Source of the DNA: a virus
Virus record (IMG/VR): IMGVR_UViG_3300033151_001174
Location: 1-27,736 of that record
Direction: 5' to 3' (one strand)
DNA length: 27,736 nt
Below are positions 13,688 through 21,844 of the stretch, in pieces. The notes beneath the pieces were generated by a model. The model saw nothing but the letters and a program-made list of their open reading frames with translations, did not search any database and was not told where the DNA came from. A program made the translations under genes and the position numbers. Within the stretch, counting starts at the first letter, position 1; each line of letters starts with the position of its first letter.

Positions 13688-15847
13688 TCATCTCACCCTC
13701 GGGCCGATAAAAGTGGTTGTCACAGAGGAAATAGTCACAGGCTGCTCATTCGCGTCAGCCGAGAACTCGTACTGGATACTTCTCCCCCTGCTGGGAACCT
13801 TCGCTCTGAGCGGCTGCACATCTGTCGTTCCTGTGATACTCACGTTCTGTGAGGCTGGTGCAGCATCGTCGGTCGTCACATCGACCGCAAGCGATTGTGT
13901 GGTTGTTGCTTCGGCGGCTAGGTGCAGGTGCTTGAAGTGATACACACCCGCATAGCCCTTCGGTGAGAGGGGCGGTGTTTTGTACGCCCAACTTATCGCG
14001 GAGCCGTTGTCGTTGTGGCCCGTGTCTAGTTTGTAGACATGGCCGTTCGCCGTATCTCCACCGTACAGTCCGTACTCGTCGCCTCGGGTGACGCAGAAAC
14101 TCGCCATCCCGTAGTTATGTTGAGTCCAGGCAGGAGCGGTAGTGCCATCAGATAGCTTGTGGACTTTTGAGAGGTCGCAGACGAACGTGGTGTCGTTTAC
14201 GCCATCGCCGTCTGTATCGACGCTCAACCAGTAGCGACCCTTGAAGAACGCCCCGCAAGCAGCGGAGAGGGACGAGTCTGATATGGCCCGCAACGTGGGC
14301 CAAATGTTCACGCCCATGTTGATTAGGCCAGTACCGTCTGTGGCGAACAGTCCAAGGACTGAGCCGAAGGCTCTTACCGTTCTGTCAGACGCGAAGAAGA
14401 TTACCGCCGTGTCTGTGTGTGCTATCGACCTCGGACTCACGCAACCGATGTTCCAAGACTTCGCGGAGTAGCCCGACATGGCTACATTCCAGTCCGTATC
14501 AGCCCCCGTTATGTCCAATCCCCAGATACGGTCGTTTGCGAAGTAGAGGATGTTGTTGTCGAACACGGTCAGGCCGGTACACTCGTCGCCAGCGTCTTTA
14601 CTGGCTAGTCGTATACTGCCCCCACCAGCCCAGTCCTCCGGTTCGTCTACGTCCGTGTAGGATAGGAGCGAGGGGTCGTCCTTGTCACCAGCGGAGAAGA
14701 TACGCCGCTTGTGACTCGTCATAAACGCGCCCTCGGGAGAAGTGGCTACCACTACTGCCGTCGCGCCTACGGTGCTATGTACCGTGTCATACGCGGTGGA
14801 GTAGAACATGGAGCCGTTCAGGGTAGTGAATCCAACGTAGTCTGCCGTTGCGGAGATGGAGCCGATGTGTGTCCAGTCAGACGTTGTTGCGTACTGAAAC
14901 GACTCGACCCTTATAGTCGGAGTCGAGTAGTATGTGCCGCCAGCTACTTCCATGCCCCCCCACGAGGATGCATCAGCACCATCTTCAACAAGTATGTCGT
15001 TCACATACAGGCAGTCGGCATAGTTGAACTGCGCTTCACAAGCATAATAGAATTTCCGCATATTAGTGGGCGGAAACTCAACGGTTTGCCACGAAGCAGA
15101 CCCGGCGAAACCACTTATGCCAACATCAGTCCCACCGCTAGTCCTTAACAGGAAATACCCACTCTCAGAAGTGAGAAAGCTGACACGGATGCGCCTAGTA
15201 GCATCACTACCAAAATCGTACAGCGTGTGTTTGTCAATACCGGAGCACAGCGATGATGCATTGAGCGCGGGGGTTTTCAGCGCGACGGTGTGTGTGGTTT
15301 CGGCTAGGCCGATTTTCTCATAAGCCCAACCAGTAGCCGAACCAGAGATAGACGACCACGCACCGCCATCTATGCTGATGGACGCGCAATTCGAGCCACC
15401 AAGGAGCCGCATCCTGACGTCCGTGCTTGTGGGGATGTTGAAGGTGGCAGATGTCACCTGCAAGACCGCGCCACCAAAATACTCTGGCCCGGAGATGGTT
15501 GATGTAGCCGTTCCAGAACCCAACAACGCCCCGGCCCCCGCTGGCACCCAGCTATATTCGTTCGCTGCATCCTGGCTTGTATAAAGCGCGGTTCCGCAGA
15601 CTGCCATCCACCGATTTGCAGCACCTTCGCGGTAGAGGCGATACAACTCTGATACCTCGTTCGCAGCGATGGGTGTACCCGTGACAGACACGTAGCCGGT
15701 ACGAGTGCTGATACCGCCGGACTCCGTGAAGTCAACGTCATGCAGAGCAGCAGACTTCGTGTAGGGAAGCCGAGCCTCCGCTATAGCGGTGTCAAGGCCA
15801 CCCGTGAAGTCATTGAGTACGATTGTTTTTCGAGTGGCGCGTGCCAT
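13688..15847 (-). CDS. Beta-propeller tail nozzle/stabilisation-like protein with inserted beta domains
   Basis: This 719-residue protein opens with DFTGGLDTAIAEARLP and VDFTESGGISTRTGYV, the start typical of podoviral nozzle or stabilisation proteins (P22 gp10-like and T7 gp12-like group). Repeated blade-like strands follow (MAVCGTALYT, GFTTLNGSMFYS, GLTVFDNNILYFANDRIWGL). Residues about 105-300 interrupt the propeller with Ser/Gly-rich jelly-roll-like strands, possibly carbohydrate-binding. A calcium-type loop VDTDGDGVND lies at 543-552. ATG 15847 has a weak ribosome site and follows the adaptor stop closely. Likely role: closing the tail channel and attaching fibres or receptor-binding proteins. 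Fold assignment by pattern. Confidence 0.72.
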   Translation of the reverse strand: MARATRKTIVLNDFTGGLDTAIAEARLPYTKSAALHDVDFTESGGISTRTGYVSVTGTPIAANEVSELYRLYREGAANRWMAVCGTALYTSQDAANEYSWVPAGAGALLGSGTATSTISGPEYFGGAVLQVTSATFNIPTSTDVRMRLLGGSNCASISIDGGAWSSISGSATGWAYEKIGLAETTHTVALKTPALNASSLCSGIDKHTLYDFGSDATRRIRVSFLTSESGYFLLRTSGGTDVGISGFAGSASWQTVEFPPTNMRKFYYACEAQFNYADCLYVNDILVEDGADASSWGGMEVAGGTYYSTPTIRVESFQYATTSDWTHIGSISATADYVGFTTLNGSMFYSTAYDTVHSTVGATAVVVATSPEGAFMTSHKRRIFSAGDKDDPSLLSYTDVDEPEDWAGGGSIRLASKDAGDECTGLTVFDNNILYFANDRIWGLDITGADTDWNVAMSGYSAKSWNIGCVSPRSIAHTDTAVIFFASDRTVRAFGSVLGLFATDGTGLINMGVNIWPTLRAISDSSLSAACGAFFKGRYWLSVDTDGDGVNDTTFVCDLSKVHKLSDGTTAPAWTQHNYGMASFCVTRGDEYGLYGGDTANGHVYKLDTGHNDNGSAISWAYKTPPLSPKGYAGVYHFKHLHLAAEATTTQSLAVDVTTDDAAPASQNVSITGTTDVQPLRAKVPSRGRSIQYEFSADANEQPVTISSVTTTFIGPRVR

Positions 15848-15853
15848 CTAGTA

Positions 15854-16474
15854 TCACCAAGCCGTAGATATGGGGCAGAAGTCGTCAGACATGTTTGCGC
15901 TCGTCTGTTGGTTCCGAGCGTCATGCAGGAAGCGTTCGTAGTTAGTCCACTCGCGGTTGGATGCTTCGGCATCCCCAACCTGCTCGAACGCCTGAGCGAG
16001 TACACGCGCTTCGACTGCTGGCATCAGGTGGTTCGGGACTTCGATTGTCGAACCCGTAGCGGTGAGCGCGGTAGGCCACGCCTTGTACCAATGCACCATG
16101 GAAGCTGCGACCCCAGGAACGGGGCGTAGGTACAAGGAGGCATTGACGATAGCGTACCCTTCGGGCGTACCAGTAGCGGTTAGCGTCAGACCGCTCCACT
16201 CATACGGCCTCTCACGGTACATCTTGTTCGTACTGTGATAGAGGACTATGGTTTCGCGGTGCAAGGTAGCAGAGGCCGTGAGGGCGTATGTGCGAGTACC
16301 AGCAACGGTGTTGAAGCGGTACTCACTCAAGAACTCTGGCGGGTCTGTCTCTGCAACCACGGTACGCATCGACTGGTTGTAGCTGTCACGCAGGGCATCG
16401 TCGTCCCACACTCCCGCTGTTTCTTCCTCTAGCTTCACTCGCAAGAGTGTCAAGCGGTCGTTGAAGGTCGTCAC
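15854..16474 (-). CDS. Head-tail adaptor-like protein (206 aa)
   Basis: GTG 16474, preceded by GGGGAGG, gives 206 residues. Helical ends (LTLLRVKLEEE, DDDALRDSYNQSMRTVV; C-terminal VEARVLAQAFEQVGD) flank a beta middle (YRFNTVAGTRTYALTASATL; YAIVNASLYLRPVPG). That helix-beta-helix layout, its size and its position before the nozzle-like gene match podoviral and siphoviral adaptor proteins that bind beneath the portal. The family is not certain. Confidence 0.65.
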   Translation of the reverse strand: MTTFNDRLTLLRVKLEEETAGVWDDDALRDSYNQSMRTVVAETDPPEFLSEYRFNTVAGTRTYALTASATLHRETIVLYHSTNKMYRERPYEWSGLTLTATGTPEGYAIVNASLYLRPVPGVAASMVHWYKAWPTALTATGSTIEVPNHLMPAVEARVLAQAFEQVGDAEASNREWTNYERFLHDARNQQTSANMSDDFCPISTAW

Positions 16475-16477
16475 GAT

Positions 16478-16840
16478 TTAGCCTCCCCACGCCCAGTAGG
16501 TAAGCGTGCCGGTCACTCCCGTATCCACAGAAGCGGTCACGGAGTATCCACAAGTAGGCATAGCTACCCATTGAAGTATCTCGCCGGAGAGAAAACCTGT
16601 GCGTGGATATGTGTTGTCGTCTAGGTCTTTGGGTGGGTCTACCGTCGAGGGCTGACCCGCCACATCCAGCTTCAACGTGAATACGGTGGTGGCAGAAAGA
16701 CTCGCCACGCTGATTCCCAGGTGCGGGAACCCAGGTGCCACGTTTATCGCGGTGTGCGTCCCATTCACGGCTACGGCGAGGGATTCAGTCACCCTCACGG
16801 GGCCACTTGCATCGTACCTTACGTGTAGTTCGTTAGCCAT
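16478..16840 (-). CDS. Small beta-rich virion protein, possible decoration protein (120 aa)
   Basis: A 120-residue protein, nearly all beta and Thr/Ser/Val-rich (ESLAVAVNGTHTAINVAPGF, SATTVFTLKLDV, YSVTASVDTGVTGTLTYWAW). ATG 16840 follows AAGGAGTAGAAG. It is the first virion-type gene after the six-gene glycan cassette and lies before the adaptor. A capsid decoration or minor structural role is plausible by size and composition; no family recognised. Its many Ser/Thr residues would make it a conceivable target of the cassette enzymes, which is speculation. Confidence 0.55.
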   Translation of the reverse strand: MANELHVRYDASGPVRVTESLAVAVNGTHTAINVAPGFPHLGISVASLSATTVFTLKLDVAGQPSTVDPPKDLDDNTYPRTGFLSGEILQWVAMPTCGYSVTASVDTGVTGTLTYWAWGG

Positions 16841-16843
16841 CTT

Positions 16844-17467
16844 CTACTCCTTCTGTGCAACGCCGAATGTCATAGCGGGTAACTTCTTGTCGAGTTCCGC
16901 TATAAAGCCTTCGACATCTGCTTTGATGGCGAGGGCATACTTGGATTCATGCCGCCACTCGTCTAAGTAGCAAGTCAGAATCGCACCCCCAGGCATAATC
17001 ACAGGCCGGTTGAAACCCGCCCTGGTCATAAGGAATCTAAGCCCGTTGGTTTGTATCCCCCACAGGTCGCGGCCTTCGTCTGGCTGCGTGTTCCCTACGG
17101 AGATAAGGATGCTACCGCCGGGCTTCAACACGCGGTACATCTCGTTCACTATCGCCGCCGGATTGACGGCGTATTGTAGTACGTCGGTGCAGAGTACGGT
17201 GTCGAACTCGTTGTCAGCTATCGGCATTTCCTCTGCGTCAGCCAAGATGAAGTCGTCTGCGTGAACGGAGTCCACGGCGCGGAAATCAAGTCCGACCCAT
17301 CCCGTAACGTCACAGTCGGGTCGCCAGTCGTCCAGGTCGGAAGCCCAGAACATACGGCGAAACGGCATTGTGCCGCAACCTACGTCCAGCACACGCCCCT
17401 TGAACTTGTCTGCGTTCTCCTGCACTAGCCTCGAGCGCATGTATGCGTTGTACAGCATCTCTCTCAT
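16844..17467 (-). CDS. Class I SAM-dependent methyltransferase
   Basis: A 207-residue methyltransferase with motif I VLDVGCGTMPF (26-36), an acidic second strand (WVGLDFRAVD), the DAEEMPIADNEFDTVLCTDV block and post-motif LKPGGSILISVG, as in Methyltransf_11. Targets in this family include small molecules and sugars; here the context suggests a sugar or glycan. ATG 17467 follows TTGGGGGAGGCACT and overlaps the upstream GT-like stop (ATGA). Last gene of the cassette. Confidence 0.87.
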   Translation of the reverse strand: MREMLYNAYMRSRLVQENADKFKGRVLDVGCGTMPFRRMFWASDLDDWRPDCDVTGWVGLDFRAVDSVHADDFILADAEEMPIADNEFDTVLCTDVLQYAVNPAAIVNEMYRVLKPGGSILISVGNTQPDEGRDLWGIQTNGLRFLMTRAGFNRPVIMPGGAILTCYLDEWRHESKYALAIKADVEGFIAELDKKLPAMTFGVAQKE

Positions 17468-18246
17468 AGTGCCTCCCCCAAGTCGCGCAGGTAACGCTCC
17501 TTGCTGTTGAACTCATGGTAGAAAGCGGCGGCTTCGTAGTCTGGCTCAGTCTCTTTGAGCGCGGCGCGTAGCTTGCGTATCGTCGTTTCCAGGTCGCTCC
17601 GCTTCACTAGCTGGACATACGGCAGGTCGGTGGTTCCGACCACCCTTCTTCCAGCCTCCATGAACTCTCTTGCCGTGTTCGCGGAACCGTCATGTGGCGT
17701 TAGACGCAGGTTCACGCTGCATTGAGATACCACGCTCGGCATCTGTTCTGCCTGGTATGTGTGTACTCCGTATGTGTGCCACCCCACATCTGGGAAAACG
17801 TCTTGCAGATAACTCACGATGCGCGTTCCGTAGAACAGCGGATTACCGCCGAGATACACACCCACGACAGGCTTCTCTGGAAGCGGTGTGACGGGGAATC
17901 TCTGTGTGGTCGGGAACGTCACGACCTCGGCTTCGACACCCTTCTCCGCGAGTTCTTCCTTCAACGCTTCGGACTCGCAAAGGTGTACCGCGTTGTTCGG
18001 GAGCATGTGAGGCTCCGCTAGGCGCAGTACGTCAGTACCGCACCAATGTATGATGCGGCGGTCTGCACGCTTGGTAGCATCGACCGTTCGTGCATAAGTC
18101 GGTGCGTCATACATACCGATTATGTATACGTCCTTGCAGTCTGGGACTGGTGCATCGACCATCGGCGGTGCGTCTATCGCGTTCGCTACCACCTGCCCGA
18201 AGAACCCCATAGATGGGATTGCCCATACAACGGTGTCGAGTTTCAT
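17464..18246 (-). CDS. GT-B-like glycosyltransferase (260 aa)
   Basis: Start ATG 18246 (ATG 18249 too close to the ribosome site GAGGGGGA) gives 260 residues. The N-terminal half shows RRIIHWCGTDVLRLAEP at 63-79 and the second half VVGVYLGGNPLFYG (127-140), HTYGVH, and NLRLTPHDGSANTAREFMEA (179-198), matching the acceptor/nucleotide-binding layout of GT-B enzymes including the conserved Glu (about 194). At 260 residues it is shorter than typical GT4 enzymes (about 350), so it may be a compact or degenerate form. A TGATG junction couples it to the GT2 gene. The sugar is unknown. Confidence 0.68.
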   Translation of the reverse strand: MKLDTVVWAIPSMGFFGQVVANAIDAPPMVDAPVPDCKDVYIIGMYDAPTYARTVDATKRADRRIIHWCGTDVLRLAEPHMLPNNAVHLCESEALKEELAEKGVEAEVVTFPTTQRFPVTPLPEKPVVGVYLGGNPLFYGTRIVSYLQDVFPDVGWHTYGVHTYQAEQMPSVVSQCSVNLRLTPHDGSANTAREFMEAGRRVVGTTDLPYVQLVKRSDLETTIRKLRAALKETEPDYEAAAFYHEFNSKERYLRDLGEAL

Positions 18247-18935
18247 CATTCCCCCTCGAAATAGTCGTACAGTTCTGTGCGGAATCGCCGTCGTTCTATG
18301 CCGTCGTCCGTCATTTGCCCTTTGTGCTTCCTGTATGCCAGGAGTTGCATCGGCACGTAGGTCAGGTGCGGGTCGGCTTCTAGGTACTTTAGGCAGGTCA
18401 GGCAATCGTCACCGAAATAGGTGGAGCCGAAGTGATACCAGGATAGGTCGTTCTCCCTAAGCCACTTCACGCGCAGTAGACCCTTTAGGTTTATCGGGGT
18501 CGTCAGACGTTCCTTCGCGTAAGCGATAGCGGCCTCCTTATCCTTTGGGAACCCGCTATAATCCCATACCGTGACTACGCGGTGGTTCTCGTCCACTACG
18601 AGCAGGTTGCACCATGCCCAATCGGTGTCGGGCGACATGAAACTCTTGTAGGTCTTTAGACACGCCGGAAGAAGGTAGTCGTCAGCGTCTAGGTGCATCA
18701 CGTAGTCGCCCGTGGCGCGTTCTAAGACCTCTCTACGCCCCGTGACGAGCGTTCCCGTGTTCTCTTTGTGCAGTATCGGTATCACGCTTGGGTAGGACGC
18801 GATGATGTCTTGTGAGCCATCTGTGGAGCCGTCGTCTACTACTATCACTTCGTCGGCTTGGCTCAACGCGCTCTCGATGCTTTTTCTGAGGAAACGTTTG
18901 TAGTTGTAGTTCGTGATGCCTACTGTGACCTTCAT
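18246..18935 (-). CDS. Glycosyltransferase family 2 (GT-A)
   Basis: A 229-residue GT2 enzyme: MKVTVGITNYNYKRFLRKSI at the start, VVDDGSTDGS (32-41) binding the nucleotide-sugar, and HLDADDYLLP (81-90) with the DxD metal motif. GT2 enzymes transfer a sugar from UDP- or dTDP-sugars with inversion. ATG 18935, preceded by GAGGGGGAAGTG, overlaps the methyltransferase stop by one base (TGATG). No membrane segment, so a cytosolic enzyme is expected. Donor and acceptor unknown. Confidence 0.9.
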   Translation of the reverse strand: MKVTVGITNYNYKRFLRKSIESALSQADEVIVVDDGSTDGSQDIIASYPSVIPILHKENTGTLVTGRREVLERATGDYVMHLDADDYLLPACLKTYKSFMSPDTDWAWCNLLVVDENHRVVTVWDYSGFPKDKEAAIAYAKERLTTPINLKGLLRVKWLRENDLSWYHFGSTYFGDDCLTCLKYLEADPHLTYVPMQLLAYRKHKGQMTDDGIERRRFRTELYDYFEGE

Positions 18936-19582
18936 CACTTCCCCCTCTTGAAAATAGCTGTGAAACTGCCTTCTGAGTCTAGGAACACGGGTTCTTCGTC
19001 CTGGTGTATGAGTTCTGCATACTCGCTAGAGATGTCAGCACCCTCGGTTTCGCCTACCGAGTGCATCAGAACGCCGTTCTCCATCCAGAGGTTGTGGTGG
19101 TGCAGACCTCGGTATTTGCCGCGTCTACCCTCGTTGGTACTCGATTCGATATAGATGATGTCACCGATGTCTACCGCCATGCACATAGCCTTGAACACCT
19201 GCGGTGGCGATATTGTATGGTCTAGCGAGTTTCTTGCATACGCCACATCGAACGGATTGTCACGATACAGGTTCACTATCTCGCCAGTACCGAACACGGG
19301 CTTTATCGGATAGTCGATACCGTGTGCCAGGAGCAGTTCTGCGTAGCGGTTCGCCAGAGGGTCTATAGCGGTCACTTTTAGTAAACTGGTGTCTACCCCC
19401 CACCGAAGGGTGGAAAGTGGCCCAGAACCGACCTCAAGAACGTCTGTGGGGTTGTATTCGAGCATTTTCTTGGGGAAGTGCGCTTCGCCGCCCGAAAGCA
19501 GGTCTGCTAGGTTCTCTTGGTGTGACCTTCCCGCAAGAACGCCATCCCAGAATCTTACCTCGGAAGCGTAGTCGTCCCTCAT
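18935..19582 (-). CDS. SAM-dependent methyltransferase (215 aa)
   Basis: From ATG 19582 (ribosome site AAGGGGGAGAGC; ATGA overlap with the radical-SAM stop) the 215-residue protein has motif I DVLEVGSGPLSTL (47-59), VTAIDPLANRYAE with the ribose-binding acid, and FDVAYARNSLDHT. This is a class I Rossmann methyltransferase, of the type often found with O-antigen or glycan clusters. An in-frame extension to 19834 overlaps the radical-SAM gene and is rejected. Substrate unknown. Confidence 0.83.
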   Translation of the reverse strand: MRDDYASEVRFWDGVLAGRSHQENLADLLSGGEAHFPKKMLEYNPTDVLEVGSGPLSTLRWGVDTSLLKVTAIDPLANRYAELLLAHGIDYPIKPVFGTGEIVNLYRDNPFDVAYARNSLDHTISPPQVFKAMCMAVDIGDIIYIESSTNEGRRGKYRGLHHHNLWMENGVLMHSVGETEGADISSEYAELIHQDEEPVFLDSEGSFTAIFKRGK

Positions 19583-20244
19583 GCTCTCCCCCTTGTATAC
19601 GAGTCGAAGTCGATGCGGTTGTGACAGGTCTTGCATACGTCGAATACGTCTTGTCCATCGGAGCAGAGTGACAGCATCATCGGGAGATACGGTTGCAGGA
19701 TGTGTTCCAGCGACGAGTCGAAGATGTTGCCGAGCGTGTTCTTCCAGTCCTGGCAGCACAGGTGTACGCCGCCATCGTGGTCTATCGGGACTTCCACACG
19801 ATGCCGCCAGCAAGTAGCAGAATCGCTCGTCCACGCCTTGTAGTTCTTGAGCCTTGAGTCGGGCGAGGACGGGTAGACGCTCATGCGCTTGTGCATGATG
19901 TCAGGTACGAACCCGTAGTCCGTGACCACTATCCACTCGAACAGGTTTGCGAAGTCTTGGTCGAGCAGCGTACCGTTAGTCCAAAGCATGAAACGGTCGT
20001 AGTCGCACGCCTCGATAGCAGCGCGAATCTCGTCCTTGTAGAGACACGGTTCGTTGTAGAAGTGGAAGCCCACATACCCGTCGAAGCCGAGTGCCACCGC
20101 TTCGTCGGTGACTCGGGCTATCGTGCCTGGGTCGAGTGTTGCGCGAGAGATTATACGGTCGTGCGCCGGACACCATTCGTGTTTGTGTGCCAGGTTGCAC
20201 TTGCCGCCTATCTCAAACGATAGATGCCTTACCCCCTTAAGCAT
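19579..20244 (-). CDS. Divergent radical-SAM/SPASM-like protein
   Basis: ATG 20244 (GAGAAGG upstream; ATG 20262 lacks a ribosome site) gives 221 residues. The radical-SAM fold is suggested by RHLSFEIGGKCNLA, FYNEP at 62-66 where GGEP-like motifs occur, and WTNGTLL (88-94). The cluster motif is abnormal: instead of CxxxCxxC it reads C16-NLA-H20-KHEW-C25, so one Cys position is His and the last Cys is displaced. The C-terminal part is SPASM-like (C145, C163-C164, LGNI, C194, C204-x2-C207). It may have an altered cluster or a non-classical role. Neighbouring enzymes suggest a sugar or cell-surface substrate. Confidence 0.72.
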   Translation of the reverse strand: MLKGVRHLSFEIGGKCNLAHKHEWCPAHDRIISRATLDPGTIARVTDEAVALGFDGYVGFHFYNEPCLYKDEIRAAIEACDYDRFMLWTNGTLLDQDFANLFEWIVVTDYGFVPDIMHKRMSVYPSSPDSRLKNYKAWTSDSATCWRHRVEVPIDHDGGVHLCCQDWKNTLGNIFDSSLEHILQPYLPMMLSLCSDGQDVFDVCKTCHNRIDFDSYTRGRA

Positions 20245-21247
20245 TTTCAAGCACCTTCTCATATAGGTCAGTTATCACATGGATGTTGCGTTCCATCGTG
20301 ACACTCTCGCGCCGTAGCTTGACGGCCTTGCGGAGCGGCTTTGGGTCTACCTCCTGCACCACTCTTGGTACATCTTCCAGTTTGTTGACGTAGACTCCGC
20401 AACCAGCGTCACAGAGCGGCTTGACTAGCGGGTTGTTGAACGCGATAAAGGGGATACCCGCCGCCATGTACTCGAACACCTTATTGGGCAGAGATATGTC
20501 CCATTGGAGGATGCGCTTGGTCGCGCCCGTGAATCCCCAGTCGTGTCGCGCCATAGCGTGTATCAGGTGCGAGTATTCAAGGACTGTTTCGTGTACCAGG
20601 CCGTAGTCTATCCCTGGATTGCCTGGATACAGGTGTAGCGGTACGTCCTTAGCGGCACACAGGTCCGCTAGTGCCGACAGGTCGCGCCACGCACCATCTT
20701 CGTTGCGCTTCTGCAAACCACCAGCGTATACAAGACCGCCGATGTGCGGGAGCGGGGTTTTGTCGATTATCACATCTGCGTTCACGAAGCAGGGCAGGAC
20801 AGCGTAGTGCTTGCCCTCCATGTACTTGCCAAAGCCCATCTCGATACAGAACTGCCGCTGTTCCTCGCTCACGAACACGTAAGCGTCTGCGACACGGAAC
20901 GCCTCTTCTTCGTAGGGGTCGAACGGTGAGTCCGGCCTGATGCTGGTAACGTCATGCACGTTGAAGATAACGGGCTTGTCGGTAGCTTCCTTCGCCGCGA
21001 TAACGGGCCAGTTCGGTTCGTTGTGAACGTGGATTATCTCGGCTGGGTGTTCCGCTATGCGCTTCTTGAAGTCGTCGTATCCCATGAACGTGTTGCTGTA
21101 GATACGACGATACTCATACTCAAGCTGGAACGGTGGCCTAGAGCCGAGTGCGTCATGTATCCAGCCAGCTTTGTTCATAGCGGCTGTTATCTTGCCTACA
21201 CGGACACACGGGTAGTTGCCAGACACCATCAGTCCGAGTCGCTTCAT
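20237..21247 (-). CDS. Glycosyltransferase, GT4-like (GT-B)
   Basis: ATG 21247 after ACAAGGGGGAAACC yields 336 residues (an extension to 21304 runs into the hairpin and is rejected). It shows IIHVHNEPNWPV (71-82), VIFNVHDV, AYVFVSEEQR (122-131) and the C-terminal GT4 signature SLPNKVFEYMAAGIPFIAF (252-270). The enzyme would transfer a sugar from an NDP-sugar to a glycan or lipid carrier. First gene of the six-gene cassette; its 3' end overlaps the radical-SAM gene by 8 bases. No transmembrane segment. Confidence 0.87.
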   Translation of the reverse strand: MKRLGLMVSGNYPCVRVGKITAAMNKAGWIHDALGSRPPFQLEYEYRRIYSNTFMGYDDFKKRIAEHPAEIIHVHNEPNWPVIAAKEATDKPVIFNVHDVTSIRPDSPFDPYEEEAFRVADAYVFVSEEQRQFCIEMGFGKYMEGKHYAVLPCFVNADVIIDKTPLPHIGGLVYAGGLQKRNEDGAWRDLSALADLCAAKDVPLHLYPGNPGIDYGLVHETVLEYSHLIHAMARHDWGFTGATKRILQWDISLPNKVFEYMAAGIPFIAFNNPLVKPLCDAGCGVYVNKLEDVPRVVQEVDPKPLRKAVKLRRESVTMERNIHVITDLYEKVLENA

Positions 21248-21262
21248 GGTTTCCCCCTTGTA

Positions 21263-21304
21263 TTGTGGGAAGGGCAGGGAGGGGGAACCCCACCCTCCCC
21301 ACAA
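21263..21304 (-). promoter_or_regulatory. 17-bp hairpin between coat gene and glycan cassette
   Basis: On the minus strand TTGTGGGGAGGGTGGGG (21304-21288) pairs along all 17 bases, with three G-U wobbles, with CCCTGCCCTTCCCACAA (21279-21263) around an 8-base loop. It begins 12 bases after the coat stop and ends 15 bases before the cassette start. No T-tract follows, so a classical terminator is unlikely; it may protect the coat mRNA 3' end or reduce downstream expression. Confidence 0.75.
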
Positions 21305-21316
21305 ACTAGGAATCGG

Positions 21317-21844
21317 TTAGAGCGCGCCAGCGTACAGCGAAATCTTCACTCCGAACGCGTCGATAAGTTCGCAAGAACCAGCGCGAGTGCTGGAAACGAG
21401 CTTGACTGCACGAAGGTCGATGTCCTCGTCGGTCTTTAGACGGAACTTACGTGGCCGCCAGAGGCCGAGAGCATCCTTGTTGAACATACCGCAGACAGCG
21501 ACGGAACTGGAGATGCTGATTTGCGGGTCACGATACACACGAACGTCACCGAGCAGGGTTGTCTCGTAGAACTTCTTTAGAACATCGTTACCCAGGTCGC
21601 CCTGAACTCCGTATGTGGAGTTACTTGTGGTGGCTACTGCGAAGTAGTACCAGGCGCGTGGGTGGATTACGAAGTTGAACGGACGAGGAACACGAATCTT
21701 CTGCTCGTCTAGGGTCGTGTAGCCCTTCATCACAGTACCGATAGTCAAGCCTGTGGTGGAGGTGGCGGTGAGGGTGTTCGAAAAGTTGGAGAAGTGAGCA
21801 AGCAGATTTTTGTCTACGCTCTGACCACACGCTACGCCATGCAT
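21317..21844 (-). CDS. Major coat protein, C-terminal part (frameshifted)
   Basis: This frame encodes the main body and C-terminus of the coat protein (VPRPFNFVIHPRAWYYF, LLGDVRVYRDPQI, ending VKISLYAGAL). It is open upstream of ATG 21844 into EDERSRNEIKDQHAY, which continues the N-terminal part after a one-base shift in the T-run at 21891-21894, so 21844 is probably not a real start. The restored protein is about 283-285 residues, a small HK97-type coat protein. Family inferred from gene order (scaffold before, adaptor after) and sequence style. Confidence 0.8.
   Translation of the reverse strand: MHGVACGQSVDKNLLAHFSNFSNTLTATSTTGLTIGTVMKGYTTLDEQKIRVPRPFNFVIHPRAWYYFAVATTSNSTYGVQGDLGNDVLKKFYETTLLGDVRVYRDPQISISSSVAVCGMFNKDALGLWRPRKFRLKTDEDIDLRAVKLVSSTRAGSCELIDAFGVKISLYAGAL

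Noticed and set aside
18249-18405. N-terminal extension of the GT-B-like gene
   Set aside because: Overlaps the GT2 gene and has Arg/Pro-rich shadow composition.
19582-19834. N-terminal extension of the methyltransferase
   Set aside because: Overlaps the radical-SAM coding sequence; a good ribosome site and ATGA junction mark 19582.
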